Shown here: piece after piece, positions 35,690 to 47,400 of the stretch
Numbering within the stretch: position 1 is the stretch's first letter
Layout: every line of letters starts with the position of its first letter
Origin: Argopecten irradians
Taxonomy: Eukaryota > Mollusca > Bivalvia > Pectinida > Pectinidae
Reading direction: 5' to 3'
DNA: 64,000 nt
Assembly: GCF_041381155.1 (NCBI RefSeq)
Contig: NC_091135.1
Coordinates: 7,431,620-7,495,619 of the forward strand
The notes under the pieces: model-generated
What the model saw: the letters and a program-made list of their open reading frames with translations, nothing else
Databases searched by the model: none
Told to the model about the DNA's origin: nothing
Position numbers and translations under genes: made by a program

Positions 35690-37140
35690 TGTCTCACTGT
35701 GGCATTGACAAAACTGCCATGCGACACTGCGACAATGAATCTTTTTATTGCAAACTGTTTAATGTTGCTTTAGACACTGCAGGTATTATTCCAGAGAACT
35801 GGACAATAGGTATTATAAAACAAATCTACAAAAACCAGAATGTCCTGATAATTATAGAGCCAATCCCATTGATAAGCATCCTAGGGAAATTATTTACATC
35901 AATTATTAATAAATAGAAGGTTGAATATTTTTCAAAAGCACAGATATATATTCTCACTAGTAGTCAGGCAGGGTTCCGTAATAATCATTCATCAATCGAC
36001 AACATATCTATCTTACACTTGCCCTGCAGGTAGCGCGGTAGAATTGTACCTGCTGTACCTATTGCATAATAGTAAAAGGCGACTAAATTTAGGATTTTAT
36101 CTTTTCTTTCTTCCTAGTTCCTAAATAACTTTCTTCCTACTGACGTCTCCCTTGACACCACCTCACTTTTGGCCTTCGATTGTGCGCTCGTCGCGTTAAG
36201 AAAGGATCTGGGTTCTGTCCGTTGGTCGCGACACACCTTAGTCTATAAAAGTGGTAGTAGTTTCTGCTCCTGCGTAGCCCTTAGCATAAAATTAGTATGA
36301 CGACGACTGGTTCGCGCGTTGTCAGTATAATGTGACCGGATGAGATGTGTTGCTTGGTGTCTTCAGTGGCTTCAGTAATATAGCACTTTAAAAAGGGCAA
36401 GAGCTCCACTATACAAGAAGACACAACACGATTATACCACAGTCTCCCAAAACACGCACCTCACATACATGGAAGGACGCCCTTACATGGCCCTGGCTGT
36501 TAATAGGACGTAAATCTAATAAACAAAACAAAACAAAATTTTACACTTGTTGATTTCATTTTATCTAAATAGCGTGAAAATCTCTGTTGTACCTTCGTTG
36601 ATCTATGAACGAAACTATATGAATAGGGCATCAAAGTGAAATATTTTACAGGTATTAGAAACATGTATCAAAATATAAAATAATGTGTAAAATATAACGG
36701 TAAAACTTTTTTCTCGTGTTTAATTGGGGTAAGGCAAGGAGAAAATCTTTCCGAGCCCTATTCTTTATTTTCATAAATAATCATAATGTAGATGATGTTT
36801 TTGAAAAATATGAAAAGCAAACCGTTAACTAGAATCGCAGAATAGCTCTGAGATGAGCTGCAGGTCCGAGTGGAAGTTTTTTGTACTGGTGTAAGTAGAT
36901 GATACCCTACTCTTTGGCGAAACTCCGGTGGGGAGGAGGGCTACAAAAGGCTTTGGAGTATTGTCAAGTTTGGAAACGTATTAACGATTAACTTTAGTAT
37001 AACAAAAACCATGATCTTTAGTAAACGTAAATGAAATCTAAATCTAGAATTTCATTTAAATGATTCAATACTTCGAACTGTAGACTGTTTAACGTATTTA
37101 GGCGTACTTTACAATTTACATACTGTATCTAATTATATAT
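35690..37140 (+). pseudogene. LINE reverse-transcriptase relic, split by a retroposon
   Basis: The first part (35690-36021) gives LFNVALDTAGIIPENWTIGI, then ISILGKLFTSIINK and QAGFRNNHSSIDNIS after frame changes. These are the N-terminal RT blocks of a non-LTR element. After a 519-bp insertion the second part (36541-37140) continues with MYQNIK, GVRQGENLS (the usual GVRQGxxLSP motif), INFSITKTMIFSK and LTYLGVLYN. In-frame stops and shifts show that it is dead. Block order and spacing agree with one element read left to right. It is distinct from the relic at 0.66-1.25 kb, whose motif is GVPQGS. Confidence 0.85.
36022..36540 (+). mobile_element. Full-length 519-bp retroposon with 9-bp target duplication
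   Basis: It starts ccctgcaggtagcgcggtag and ends ggacgtaaatc followed by an aacaaaacaaaacaaaatt tail. TTACACTTG flanks it at 36013-36021 and 36541-36549. Ignoring the insert, the LINE relic reads on in frame across the site (ISILHLL), which fixes both ends exactly. No ORF and no clear Pol III boxes are visible, so the source (tRNA-less SINE or a LINE 3' end) is open. At least seven partial copies occur in this window. Confidence 0.9.
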
Positions 37141-38930
37141 CGACATATATAAAAAAAATTATGAGATTTTCAAATAAAATCTATCAATTTCTATAGCAAG
37201 TTGCCAGTCGCAAATTTTGTCCAAAAATTATATTTCTATTTTTAATATTTTTTTTATAGGGGGGTTTTAAGAAATGGCCCATTTTTAAATTGTGTTTTTT
37301 TCGCTTTGAGTAGAGCCACAGATTTACCATTTTATACTGAAATTGCGCCAGTATATTTAGCTGTATCGAGCTAATTTTTGCTGTAAAACTTTACTGGGTT
37401 CGTGATAATTATAATATTGAGCATTAATGTGTGAAATGATACACTTTTGTCACTTTATTTTTATATTTAATGGTAATTTGAGCACTTTTATCTTTTAGTG
37501 TGAAATACATGTACTGAAAAATAACAAATATTCAAATGGGGCAAAAATGTAAGCACACGGACCCCCCATTTTTCTGCCTGATTTAGAAAGAACAACCCTT
37601 TCCCTGTTGATATGCAAAATATTAACAAAAGTTTGATACCAGAACTTTTTATATAAAGGGTTAAATTTAGCAAAAATGGCTGAAAATGGTGCATTTTGTA
37701 GCTCAAAATTAAGGGGTAGAGGTACGTAGCATATGTTGTTATTCTGAGAAAAATATTAGTCTTATAAATCAAAACTTGTATATTTTTAAAGAAGACTACT
37801 GGAAAATAAATTCTACAAACATCCATGCATATCAAACACCTCATAAGGAAAATTATGGTTTTAATATCTTGTGTATATGGTCAAAACGGTAAAATTCCCA
37901 TAAAATCCAATATTTTGTCAACTAGGTATCTTAACCTAGCAGTAACTAGTAAACTATTGAGTAACAATAGCATTAGCACACGGATACCGCCTTTTTTTTT
38001 CTTCCATTTTCTTTTATGGTATGAACTCCTATTTCCAAAAATCTAAATTTTATTGTAAACGCTGGAACAGTTTCATCTAGTTTTGTAAAAGGATACTAAA
38101 AGTCAGATCTAGTTAACCGTCATATACAGTGTATGGTAATGAGCTTGATAGGTTTCCATTGGAGATAAATATTAAAATTAGAATGGCTGGTTTAAGGCCG
38201 TAGTTGATTTTTTCTGTTTTGCGTCATTTTGATTGTCTTAAACCTACCAGTCAGCAAGGCGAAAAACACACACACAAGATAACGAACCCAGTGATTTGCT
38301 ATGGAATTAAAGTCAATTAAAATTGATACTAATTTTGTACATTTTTCTACAAAAATAAATTGTTTCACTTCAACTGATCAAAATTAGAAAAGAGTTTCTT
38401 TTTTTATAGCTTTTATATATATATGGAAATTGTAGAAGACATTACGTACCCTGTTACACACCTTTTTATTGCCCAGTTCAGAAAAAAAGTTTGAGTTTGT
38501 TTTTTCTCTCAAGAGACTTAAAACCTACCAGCATGTGGACGTAAAACAGAAAAAAACACAACTAGGCCTACGTTTTGCACATGTATGGCCTTATTGGAAT
38601 AAGCTAGCTCAGTTAATACTGATAAACTCAGTATCAGTCTAGATCTACAGTATACAAAATAAAACGAGTTCGATATATAAAATACAATGTGTTCCTGCAA
38701 TTTTAGTTTATTTTGACGAAAATAATCTATAAATACAAATGTATATCACTGTTGTACATAATTTTGGTCAAAATTTAGAGACATGCTGTAATGTTGGGAT
38801 ATTTATTTACAACAAAAAAATGTTTCAACCTTATGTATCTTCAACGTACAGTCTTTTCTGACGTAAGTTAAATAGAACTATATGATGTGGATCATATATT
38901 CATGTAACACCGGTACGGAGTAGAGTTTAA
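37141..38930. other. AT-rich intergenic stretch, nothing recognised
   Basis: Reading both strands, I found no exon with supported splice sites, no RNA and no terminal repeats. Short open frames here lack conserved motifs and have the composition of AT-rich noise. Confidence 0.5.
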
Positions 38931-38936
38931 TTTTAG

Positions 38937-39075
38937 CCAATCGTTGCACTTGTTGGTCGACTTCCTGTTACCTTAGCGCCACATTGAAATCTTTGTTTTG
39001 ACATGCGACAGATTCAGACTTGATTCTCCTTCCGCTTGTGGATCACTGTGTTGTTTGAATTGATTTAAAGTGAAG
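38937..39075 (+). promoter_or_regulatory. CCDC34: Probable promoter and non-coding first exon of CCDC34
   Basis: A CCAAT box (gccaatcg, 38936-38943), an ETS-like cttcctgtt and a less AT-rich stretch precede a strong donor, gtgaag|gtaaga, with the exon ending at 39075. The first coding exon at 41455 begins with an acceptor and carries 44 bases of 5' UTR, so an upstream leader exon is required. This is the best candidate. The site gttacc-tt-agcgcc resembles half of an RFX X-box. Confidence 0.42.
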
Positions 39076-39254
39076 GTAAGATCAAATGCACAAGAACAGC
39101 ATTCATGGAATACCTGGTTGATTTTTGGTAAAAGTGACCATCTGATTTCTTCATTTGCTAAAATATTTTAATCGAATTATGATTACGATTTGACAGCTCC
39201 CTCGAATCTTGACTGTCCACTTGACCAAAACTTTACTACACATTGTTAAGGCTT

Positions 39255-39345
39255 GTTAGTAGTGTTGGGAATCGGTAACATTTTCAAAACCGATCATTAG
39301 TTTTGTGTAACTAATCATTGATCGATTAAAATCGATTATATTTGT
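39255..39345. mobile_element. Possible hAT-type terminal sequence
   Basis: tagtgttgggaatcggtaac followed by an aaccgatcatt/aatcgattaaaatcgatt region is the kind of end seen in BED-type hAT elements. No matching partner end could be found, so this is a weak call. Confidence 0.3.
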
Positions 39346-40504
39346 CTTTGGTCGCACTGAAGACCGTGTACGTTTTCCAGGAAAATCATACAAACTTTCT
39401 TCTACACATGTTGCCATGTTCTCAGGTGGTTTAATTATGTTTTCACAAATATAAGCATACTCTCCAAACGTTTATATTACTGCATATGCGTATGTGCTCT
39501 TCAATTTATTTACTATAGTAAATATCCCGATTTTTTAATAATTTTTCAAATCTCGTATTTTTTGAAAAAAATCACATGACTGTCATATATACTCATCAGT
39601 CCATCCTCCAAATACAAAAAAAATGTATGACAACATCCATTTTCATTGAGTTGGCCCCCTGTGGTGTTTTGTGCCGGTATATCAACAGGAAACAATACAT
39701 GGTAGCATCGAAAATAATTTGAAAGCTTAATGACAACAGAAGATATGTTATTAATATGAATTTTTGGCAAAGTCTTAAAGGGCGCAGCTAGCTGTTTCAG
39801 TATATAACCACTAAAAATACAACATTAAAAGTGCAATTTATGGAAGTAACGGAGCCGAATTTTCTGTTTATTTTTTGTATTCATTTATATTCACACTCTA
39901 TCATTGTCCTAAAACCCCATTTGAGAAAGAAAAATTTCCGTAACAGATATTCCGTTTATCGGTCAGCTGATTATATTGGAAAGTGGTCCAAATCACTTGA
40001 ACGCTTGGAAATAAAGAGCAATAGCACTGAGCTTCTGTGGGATGAAGATAATGATTCCATTACCTTGTTAGTGTGAAAATAGTGTGTTATTGCCAAAAAG
40101 CTTGTCAACAGTTAGGCAAATTCTTTATTTGAATAATAAATGATATTCAATCAGTTAATATATCTAAAAGGCTAACACTTATTATGATCAAAGGTGAAAA
40201 TAGACTATGATTGGGGAGATAACTCATGTCCTGATTAATTTAATGCCATGATTAATGTTGTAAATGTGTGAGGTATTTATGCATACTACCGGTAGTGCAA
40301 AATCATATTTTAAGACAATTTAAACATATCATAAAATCAGACATGCAAAAATGTACTCAACTTCAATTTTTTTTTTCAAATGACTGCTGTTTCATCTTTG
40401 CAAACCTAATCAGATCTAGAGAAAATATACATGTATGTATAGCAAGAAGCTGAAACATGTAAATAAAGGTGGATGGGTACATTTGATTTATAAAATTACC
40501 ATCC

Positions 40505-41373
40505 AATAGTAATACATACAATAATAGTTGATTTTTTTTACCCAATTATCAATTGTGATTTAACGAACCAATTTTTCCAACTCTGTGAAATACATTTCTT
40601 TTTTATTTTGATCATGATATTACTGCCTTTTTTCTTACTGATAATCATGGCTATAAATTAAAGGGACAATTCAGGCTAAAAGAACATTAAAATTTGTACA
40701 TATATCGGAAAAAACCAGTTCTAATGGAAATTAGATCAGTTGGTTTTACTGTAATATGCAAGAAAAGCCCATGGTGGTGAAATGCGTGTGGAGTGTTCAA
40801 ACTCGCTCGCTGTCCGCCATTACACATTGTGGTCGAATTTCTTGTATGCCGAAATCAATTATCATCTTTTACATCTCTAGAATTCAATAATTATGTTTGA
40901 ATCATTATTATTTTATGAAGATAGTGTGTTTACAACACTGCATCGAAGCGTGGATACGAAAATAACATGTTGCTAGCTTTACTTCACGCAGCTCTTGTGT
41001 ACTTCCGGTCTACTTCAAAGTGAAAACATTGATGAAATTCAGATTTTAGTGTACATTCCTTCACATTTTTGAGCTATGACAGCATAAAGAAGGTATTATT
41101 TTTTGCTTTTGAAAGATCGCGATCCACAAATATCAGGAGTAAACGAATACTCGTATCCGATCTTTCTCAATAATTCGTGAATACTCGAGTACTCGGATAC
41201 TCGTTACAGCCCTAATAGTAATACATACAATAATGTTGATTTTTTTTACCCAATTATCAATTGTGATTTAACAAACCAATTTTATCCAACTCTGTGAAAT
41301 TACATTTCTTTTTATTTTGATCATGATATTACTTGCCCTTTTTCTTACTGATAATCATCGGCTATTAAAATTA
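40505..41373. repeat. About 155-bp direct repeats flanking a 553-bp insert
   Basis: 40505-40660 and 41214-41373 are the same sequence (aatagtaatacatacaataa ... gataatcat) apart from scattered single-base indels. The segment between begins aagggacaattcaggc and ends ctcggatactcgttacagcc, an end typical of hAT-like elements. Such a long flanking duplication is unusual for a transposon, so an assembly or haplotype join is a real alternative. It lies in CCDC34 intron 1. Confidence 0.8.
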
Positions 41374-41498
41374 ATAAATGACTATAATTTCTGAAAACTA
41401 ATATCATAATTTTATAATCAATTTATATTTATCTTTCCTAATTATTATATCCAGACTCCAGCACTAGTGAGGAGCGGTCACTACGGTCAGATGTCAAG

Positions 41499-44400
41499 AT
41501 GAGTCTGCGCCCAAGGCCTGTCACTGCGACAGTAACCAAACCAAAATGGATGGAGCCCCAAGTTTTCCGACCTCGCTCCTTGTCATTGGAGTCAAATGGA
41601 TCTACTGCTTCCCTGACCTCGGTTCTTGATCACGATAGCTACATAAGTCCAAGTCCAAGTGATGACGAGGATTGGACCTACGATAAGGAAAATTGTAGGA
41701 AGAGCGAGGAGAGTGAAGAAAAGGAAGATTTTCAGAAAGATCACTATGTAGATAAGAAAGCCATTGAAAGGTAAATATATATATAATTTATTTATTTTTT
41801 TTTTTTTTCATATTGCCATTGACTGATTAACTCTTTCCGTACATCATATTCTTTCTGGATTCTATCCCATTTAAGTTATTAGTCTTGCCCCCAGAATCTT
41901 TTGAGAAAATGTTGAACAAATTGTTGAATTGGGTGCTAATTTATTTAATTCTAACAAGCTACGGGTAGTGAAATTTTTTGAATTTACTTAGAAAATGTTT
42001 TATAAATTATTTAAAACCTGCATTGAAGCCATCAAAATGATATTGCAATCTGGAGCAAAAGTGCAACAAACTGCCATTTTGTTTATGCTAATTCATGACT
42101 TTCTGTTTGACTCATCTTGTTCCTTTGCCACAAGAAAAATATATACGTGATCGAAACAGATATTTATTCAATATCCAGAAAATTTGTTTTGGACTTCAAT
42201 ACTTTTCATATATGACTGCATTGAAAATTGGAATATGATAGCTAGGATATTTATTGTATAGAGAAAATGTCAATATTTATTGTTGACTAAAGTCGACAAC
42301 ATGGAAGAGGGAGGATAAAATGCTGTCGACTATATAGTCACCAACGGTTACGTAAAGACTAAAAAGTTAGCCAAATCAAAGACTAGAGAGCATGGATTTA
42401 GGGTTCTACCATGATGTATAGATAAAATATTTATTGATACCTTATACCTAGACATCTTGAAGAACTTTATTTAAGACGCTGTTAACCAACTGAAAAAGAT
42501 TGGTTTTTCAATTGTTTGATAACTCATGACACCTGACCGAAATCACTGGTGAACTTATGCAATTTGGCAATCAACAATTTCTTTAAGATGTTACTAGCTA
42601 GTCATAAAGTTCTTGATTGATTTTAGCCAAATCTGATAAGAAACATCCTTGCAATTGGGATGTGGAGGCAAAAAAATAATTTTATAAATACCATGGTGAC
42701 TCCCTCTCTTCTGAATGAATGACCTTCATAATAATAAGGTCACAGGAGTCAAATTGGCTTAAATTTTTAGACAACTTCTGGTCAATAACTAAGAGGCCTA
42801 GAGAACTGATATTTACCTGTAAGGCCTGTGACATGCTGTCAAATGAAGGGCTATCAAGTTTCTTCAAATAAATGTCCTTGACCTTCATTCACGATTAAAA
42901 AAAAACGTTTTACAGAAGGGTGAACACAAAGGAGATCATTCTGAAGACTAATTATAAACTACAAGCAAGGGAAGTAACTCTAAGCAACTATCCTGTATAA
43001 GGTTGCACACTTATGTTTAGGCAACACACTACTGTTTTGTTTTGGTTAAAAATTCTACTGCATGATGGCATCAAAATGAAAAGAAATTTAAAGACTGCGT
43101 CTTTCTGTGCTAAAAATGTATAAATTGATTCAAAGAAATAAACTGTCTGTAATATGGAAAATGTAATCCAACCCCTTCAATACTTTCAGTACTTCGATTT
43201 TTTTTAGTTTTTTTTTTACACTAAAATGATGGCCGGATCCGGAGTCTGAGATCAAAATCCCAACTTTTTAATGATTTTTTTTCGTAGAAAAGTGGGAAAA
43301 AAATTAGGGTCTGGGGGTAAAAAATTAGGGTCGTTCGGGTAACCCTAAACAGACATATTTTTATTGGCCTTATCAAGTAGCAGATGGGTGATTTGAGACC
43401 TTGCTGTTATTGAATAGTAATAATATAACATAAGGTAATATATAATTATAGATGTAAGTCACTGGTTTGTATTCTGTTTCATTTATTGTTTGGCATCAGC
43501 AGATTTATTAATTATCCTTTGTACAGAACTGTTTGTGTTAACTACATATGTGAATGGGGAAATGGTAATGTAAATGATAATTGAAGGAAAAAAAACCAAA
43601 AACACAAAAACAGGCTCCAGGGGGAGTCGAACCCTCGACCTCCAGTTTACTAGACTGGCGCTCTAACCAACTGAGCTATGGAGCCACAGTTGTGAGAGGG
43701 CTGTAGATAAGATGTTTATATATAGCTCACTGTCCCATCATACACTCAGTATTGATCTGTATATACTGTAGGTATTATACCCCATTGGATAACAGGAAAG
43801 AAAATACCCTGACCATGGCCAGATATCATCAATATATTATATTCAAATATGAATTTTGGAATGGATAAATTTACTACCATGTACATAATGATAAAATCAA
43901 AAAGTTCATGTACATGTATATGCAAGTTTCAAATTCAGTTTTGGACAATATAAAGTAACCAGTCAGCATTTAAATTCTGACACAGGGATCTTGGATTATA
44001 CCTAATATCCATAATGTTTAATATATGATTGAAGAGTTGTGTCAGGTGGGATAGAAGAGGTAGAGGTTAACTTGAATAACTGCAATTTTAAAAGATTATT
44101 CATTAAGCATTAAACTATCTTCCTATGACATCTATGGTCTATATATATAGATGCCAGAGCTTTGCAGACAATCTTCATGTGATGATATATTGGTCACATG
44201 GTTAAATGTGCCAAGGTCGAGGGCTCAGATGTGTTTGCTCAGCACTTTCATTGGACCCTATTTGGGGGAGTTATGGGCCTTTGATAAACGAGAGCGGGGG
44301 GATATAAATTCCATGAATTTGCTTGTTTAAGTATAATCTCAGGATATTAAGTTTAGGGTGGAGTGCAAACATTTCTCAGCATACAATGTACTATACGCAG

Positions 44401-47400
44401 GTAGTAAAAAAAGATAACTATATAACATATGGGATAGATATAAGTGGCAATGTTAACTAATCAAATACTGATGGTTTATTGTATGTTTGATTACTGTAAA
44501 TCAATTTATCTTATTTTAAAGTGTGATTTAGTTTAACAATTAAGTTGGCATGTTATTGATATTATTTCCATATAAGATATAGGAAAATTCATCACCACAA
44601 AATCGATTAGATTTTAGTGGCTATCTAAATTGCAATGAAAAATGTTGGACACATCAAAACCAAAATTTATAGAAATTATAGAGATAATAGGTTTTTTAAA
44701 ATACAACAGACACTGAAAGTGTCTTAATAATATTAGCTTATAATTTGATGTCTTGACATATTATAATTAATCGAAAGACTTTATAAAAACACAAACCATA
44801 CAGTAATTTTCAGGGTTTAAAGAGAACTATACTTTTTTCTATATATTTTATTATCGTTTATTTTTTTACAGAAAATTGGCTGAGTATGATGAAAGTACCT
44901 ACACAGAAGTCACGGAAAGTGTAGAAGAAAACTTGTCACCTTGGGAAAGATGGTTAATATCCAAGACCAAATCAGAACGAAAGTCAAGGAAGCAAAAGGT
45001 TCTGGAAAAGAAAGAGCAAAAACAGAAACTAGAGGAGGAAAAACAAATGAAGGAAAAGAACAAAGAGAAAGCGGAGGAAAATCGTAGAAAATGGTTGGCA
45101 GAAAAACAAGAGAGGACAAGAATACGCAAAAAATTGGAACAACAGCGAGTGAAAATGGAGGAAAAATTGAAAGCTGATAAAGAAAGAGACATATCCCAGA
45201 AAGCTGAGATAGAGTTTAAAAAGTGGAAGGCGGAGAAAAACAAGTCTCTGAAGGAGAAAGAACGAAAGGAACAACAGATGAGACAGGATCAAGAGATGAA
45301 GCAGGCTGAGAAACAGAAGAAAGCGGAAGAGAAATATAAGGAATGGTGTCAGAAGGCAGCAAATAGGCCGAAGTCTGTACCTAATAGCTTTGGCTACACC
45401 TCTGGTAAACTCACAGGTAGGTAGCTATAGTAGTGTGTTCAAACAGAATTCTCTAGTAAACAAACAAATGGGAAACTTAATTATACTGGGGGTCAGTGAT
45501 GCTGGGTGACTACTAGCAGATGCACCAATTGCAAGATACTGGTAGGTCAAGTAGCTTAGTGAGATGTTGCGAAACAAAATTTGTTTCAATCAATTATAAT
45601 TATACTTGTTCAACACTTTAACTATAAGGATAAGAGAGTTAAAACTTAGTAATTTATGATAAGTCAGGTCAGGTATATTATGACTTCCTGGATAATGCAA
45701 TTTAACGAGAAAGATTTTCAGGTAAAAATCAAGCTAACTAACATTTAATTTTGTATTACTTATAATTTAATAATAGTACTATAGTCAACTGTGCTTGTTG
45801 AATTAAGTAGTAGGAAACAGGCTTATAATTACAAGGCAATTTAATTAAAATTAGACTTGTAATTTCGCTTCCACTACAATGCTCTATGATATGCTCCTAA
45901 ATACAAGATCTAACAATTCAATGATGCTGGGTGACTACTAGCAGATTGATTCATTCGGAAGTATAAACAGCTAACAGTTTGTCCCAAGATGTTCTGATTC
46001 TAGGCCAGGTCATACTGAGGTGTTAGATGTTGTATTGGAACGTAACATACAGCATCGTATACGTATTGGAGCTGGAATTTCATGTATATAATTAGATTGA
46101 GTAAAATTTACCAATTGCAAGATACTGGTAGGTCAAGTAGCTAGTGAGATGTTGCAAAACAAAATTTGTTTCAATCAATTATAATATACTTGTTACACTT
46201 TAACTATAAGGATAAGAGAGTTTAAAACTTAGTAATTTCTGATAAAGTCAGGTCAGGTAATTATGACTTTCTGGATAATGCAATTTAACAAGAAAGATTT
46301 TCAGGTAAAAATCAAGCTAATCTAACATTTAATTTTGTATTACTTATAATTCAATAATAGACTATTAAGTCAACTGTATTGTTGAATTAATAAGTAGGAA
46401 ACAGGCTTATAATTACAAAGCAATCTAATTAAAATTAGACTTGTAATTCCGCTCCACTACAATGCTCTATGATACGCTCCAAAACAAGATCTAACCATGT
46501 CCTGTTAGGGGTCACCTCAGCGTGACCCCATTGGTTAGCCAATCAGCGTCTCGCCTACGGAATCTTCGGTGTGGTTGATTCATTCGGAAGTATAAACAGC
46601 TAACAGTTTGTCCCGAGAGGTTCCGATTCTAGGACAGGGGTCATGCTGAGGTGTTAGATGTTGTATTGGAACGTAACATACAGCATCGTATACGTAGGGG
46701 AGCGGAATTTCAAATCTAAATTTCAATCAGATTGAGTTACAAGGTAGTTGCACCCATAAGGATTGTAGCTCAATACAGTGAATTCATCATGTAGCTCAAT
46801 ACAGTGAATTCATCATGTATATATATATATAAATGTAGATCATCTGTTATAATAAGATTATGTGATGTTATATTTACTATATCAGGAATATCCCAATATC
46901 CAGGTAATTATCTGTTGGATATGAGTTGTATTGTCTCGGTTATTTGACATGAAGAGTTGTGTCGGTTATGGTTAATACTGTTTTGTTGTTTTACACAAGT
47001 TGACATGTTCAATTTTTTGTGTGTTTTCTCTATCCGACTTCCACTTGTTCTTGGTTCTATCTTGTTTACTTATTCGATATGCAATTTGACTTTATTCCAT
47101 GTGTAATTGTTAATTTAACGACAATGCACTCTATATATGGTGGCAGTGCTTTCAATGTGGAAAATGCTTATACTTATTTACTGATCATGAGTAGCTATAA
47201 TTTATCATAATACATAATTTAATGTTCAATAAATTCAGGTAAAAACAATTGAAAACTAGGTGTAAAATATATTATAACAATGTTTTCAAGTTAGATTTAA
47301 TTTAGTGGGAGCTATATGTAGCCGTATATCTTTAGACTTGGGATTAATTTTTAAAGAGAAAATAAATCTCATTGCCGATTTTTTGTATTTAAAGATGCTC

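Noticed and set aside
37488-38700. Several 60-118-residue open frames between the LINE relic and CCDC34
   Set aside because: They have AT-rich composition, no motif and no splice or promoter support. Such frames are expected by chance at this base composition.
44899-45292. Long minus-strand open frames opposite CCDC34 exon 2
   Set aside because: They are shadows of the Lys/Glu-rich coiled-coil codons, giving the Phe/Leu/Ser-rich antisense typical of such regions.
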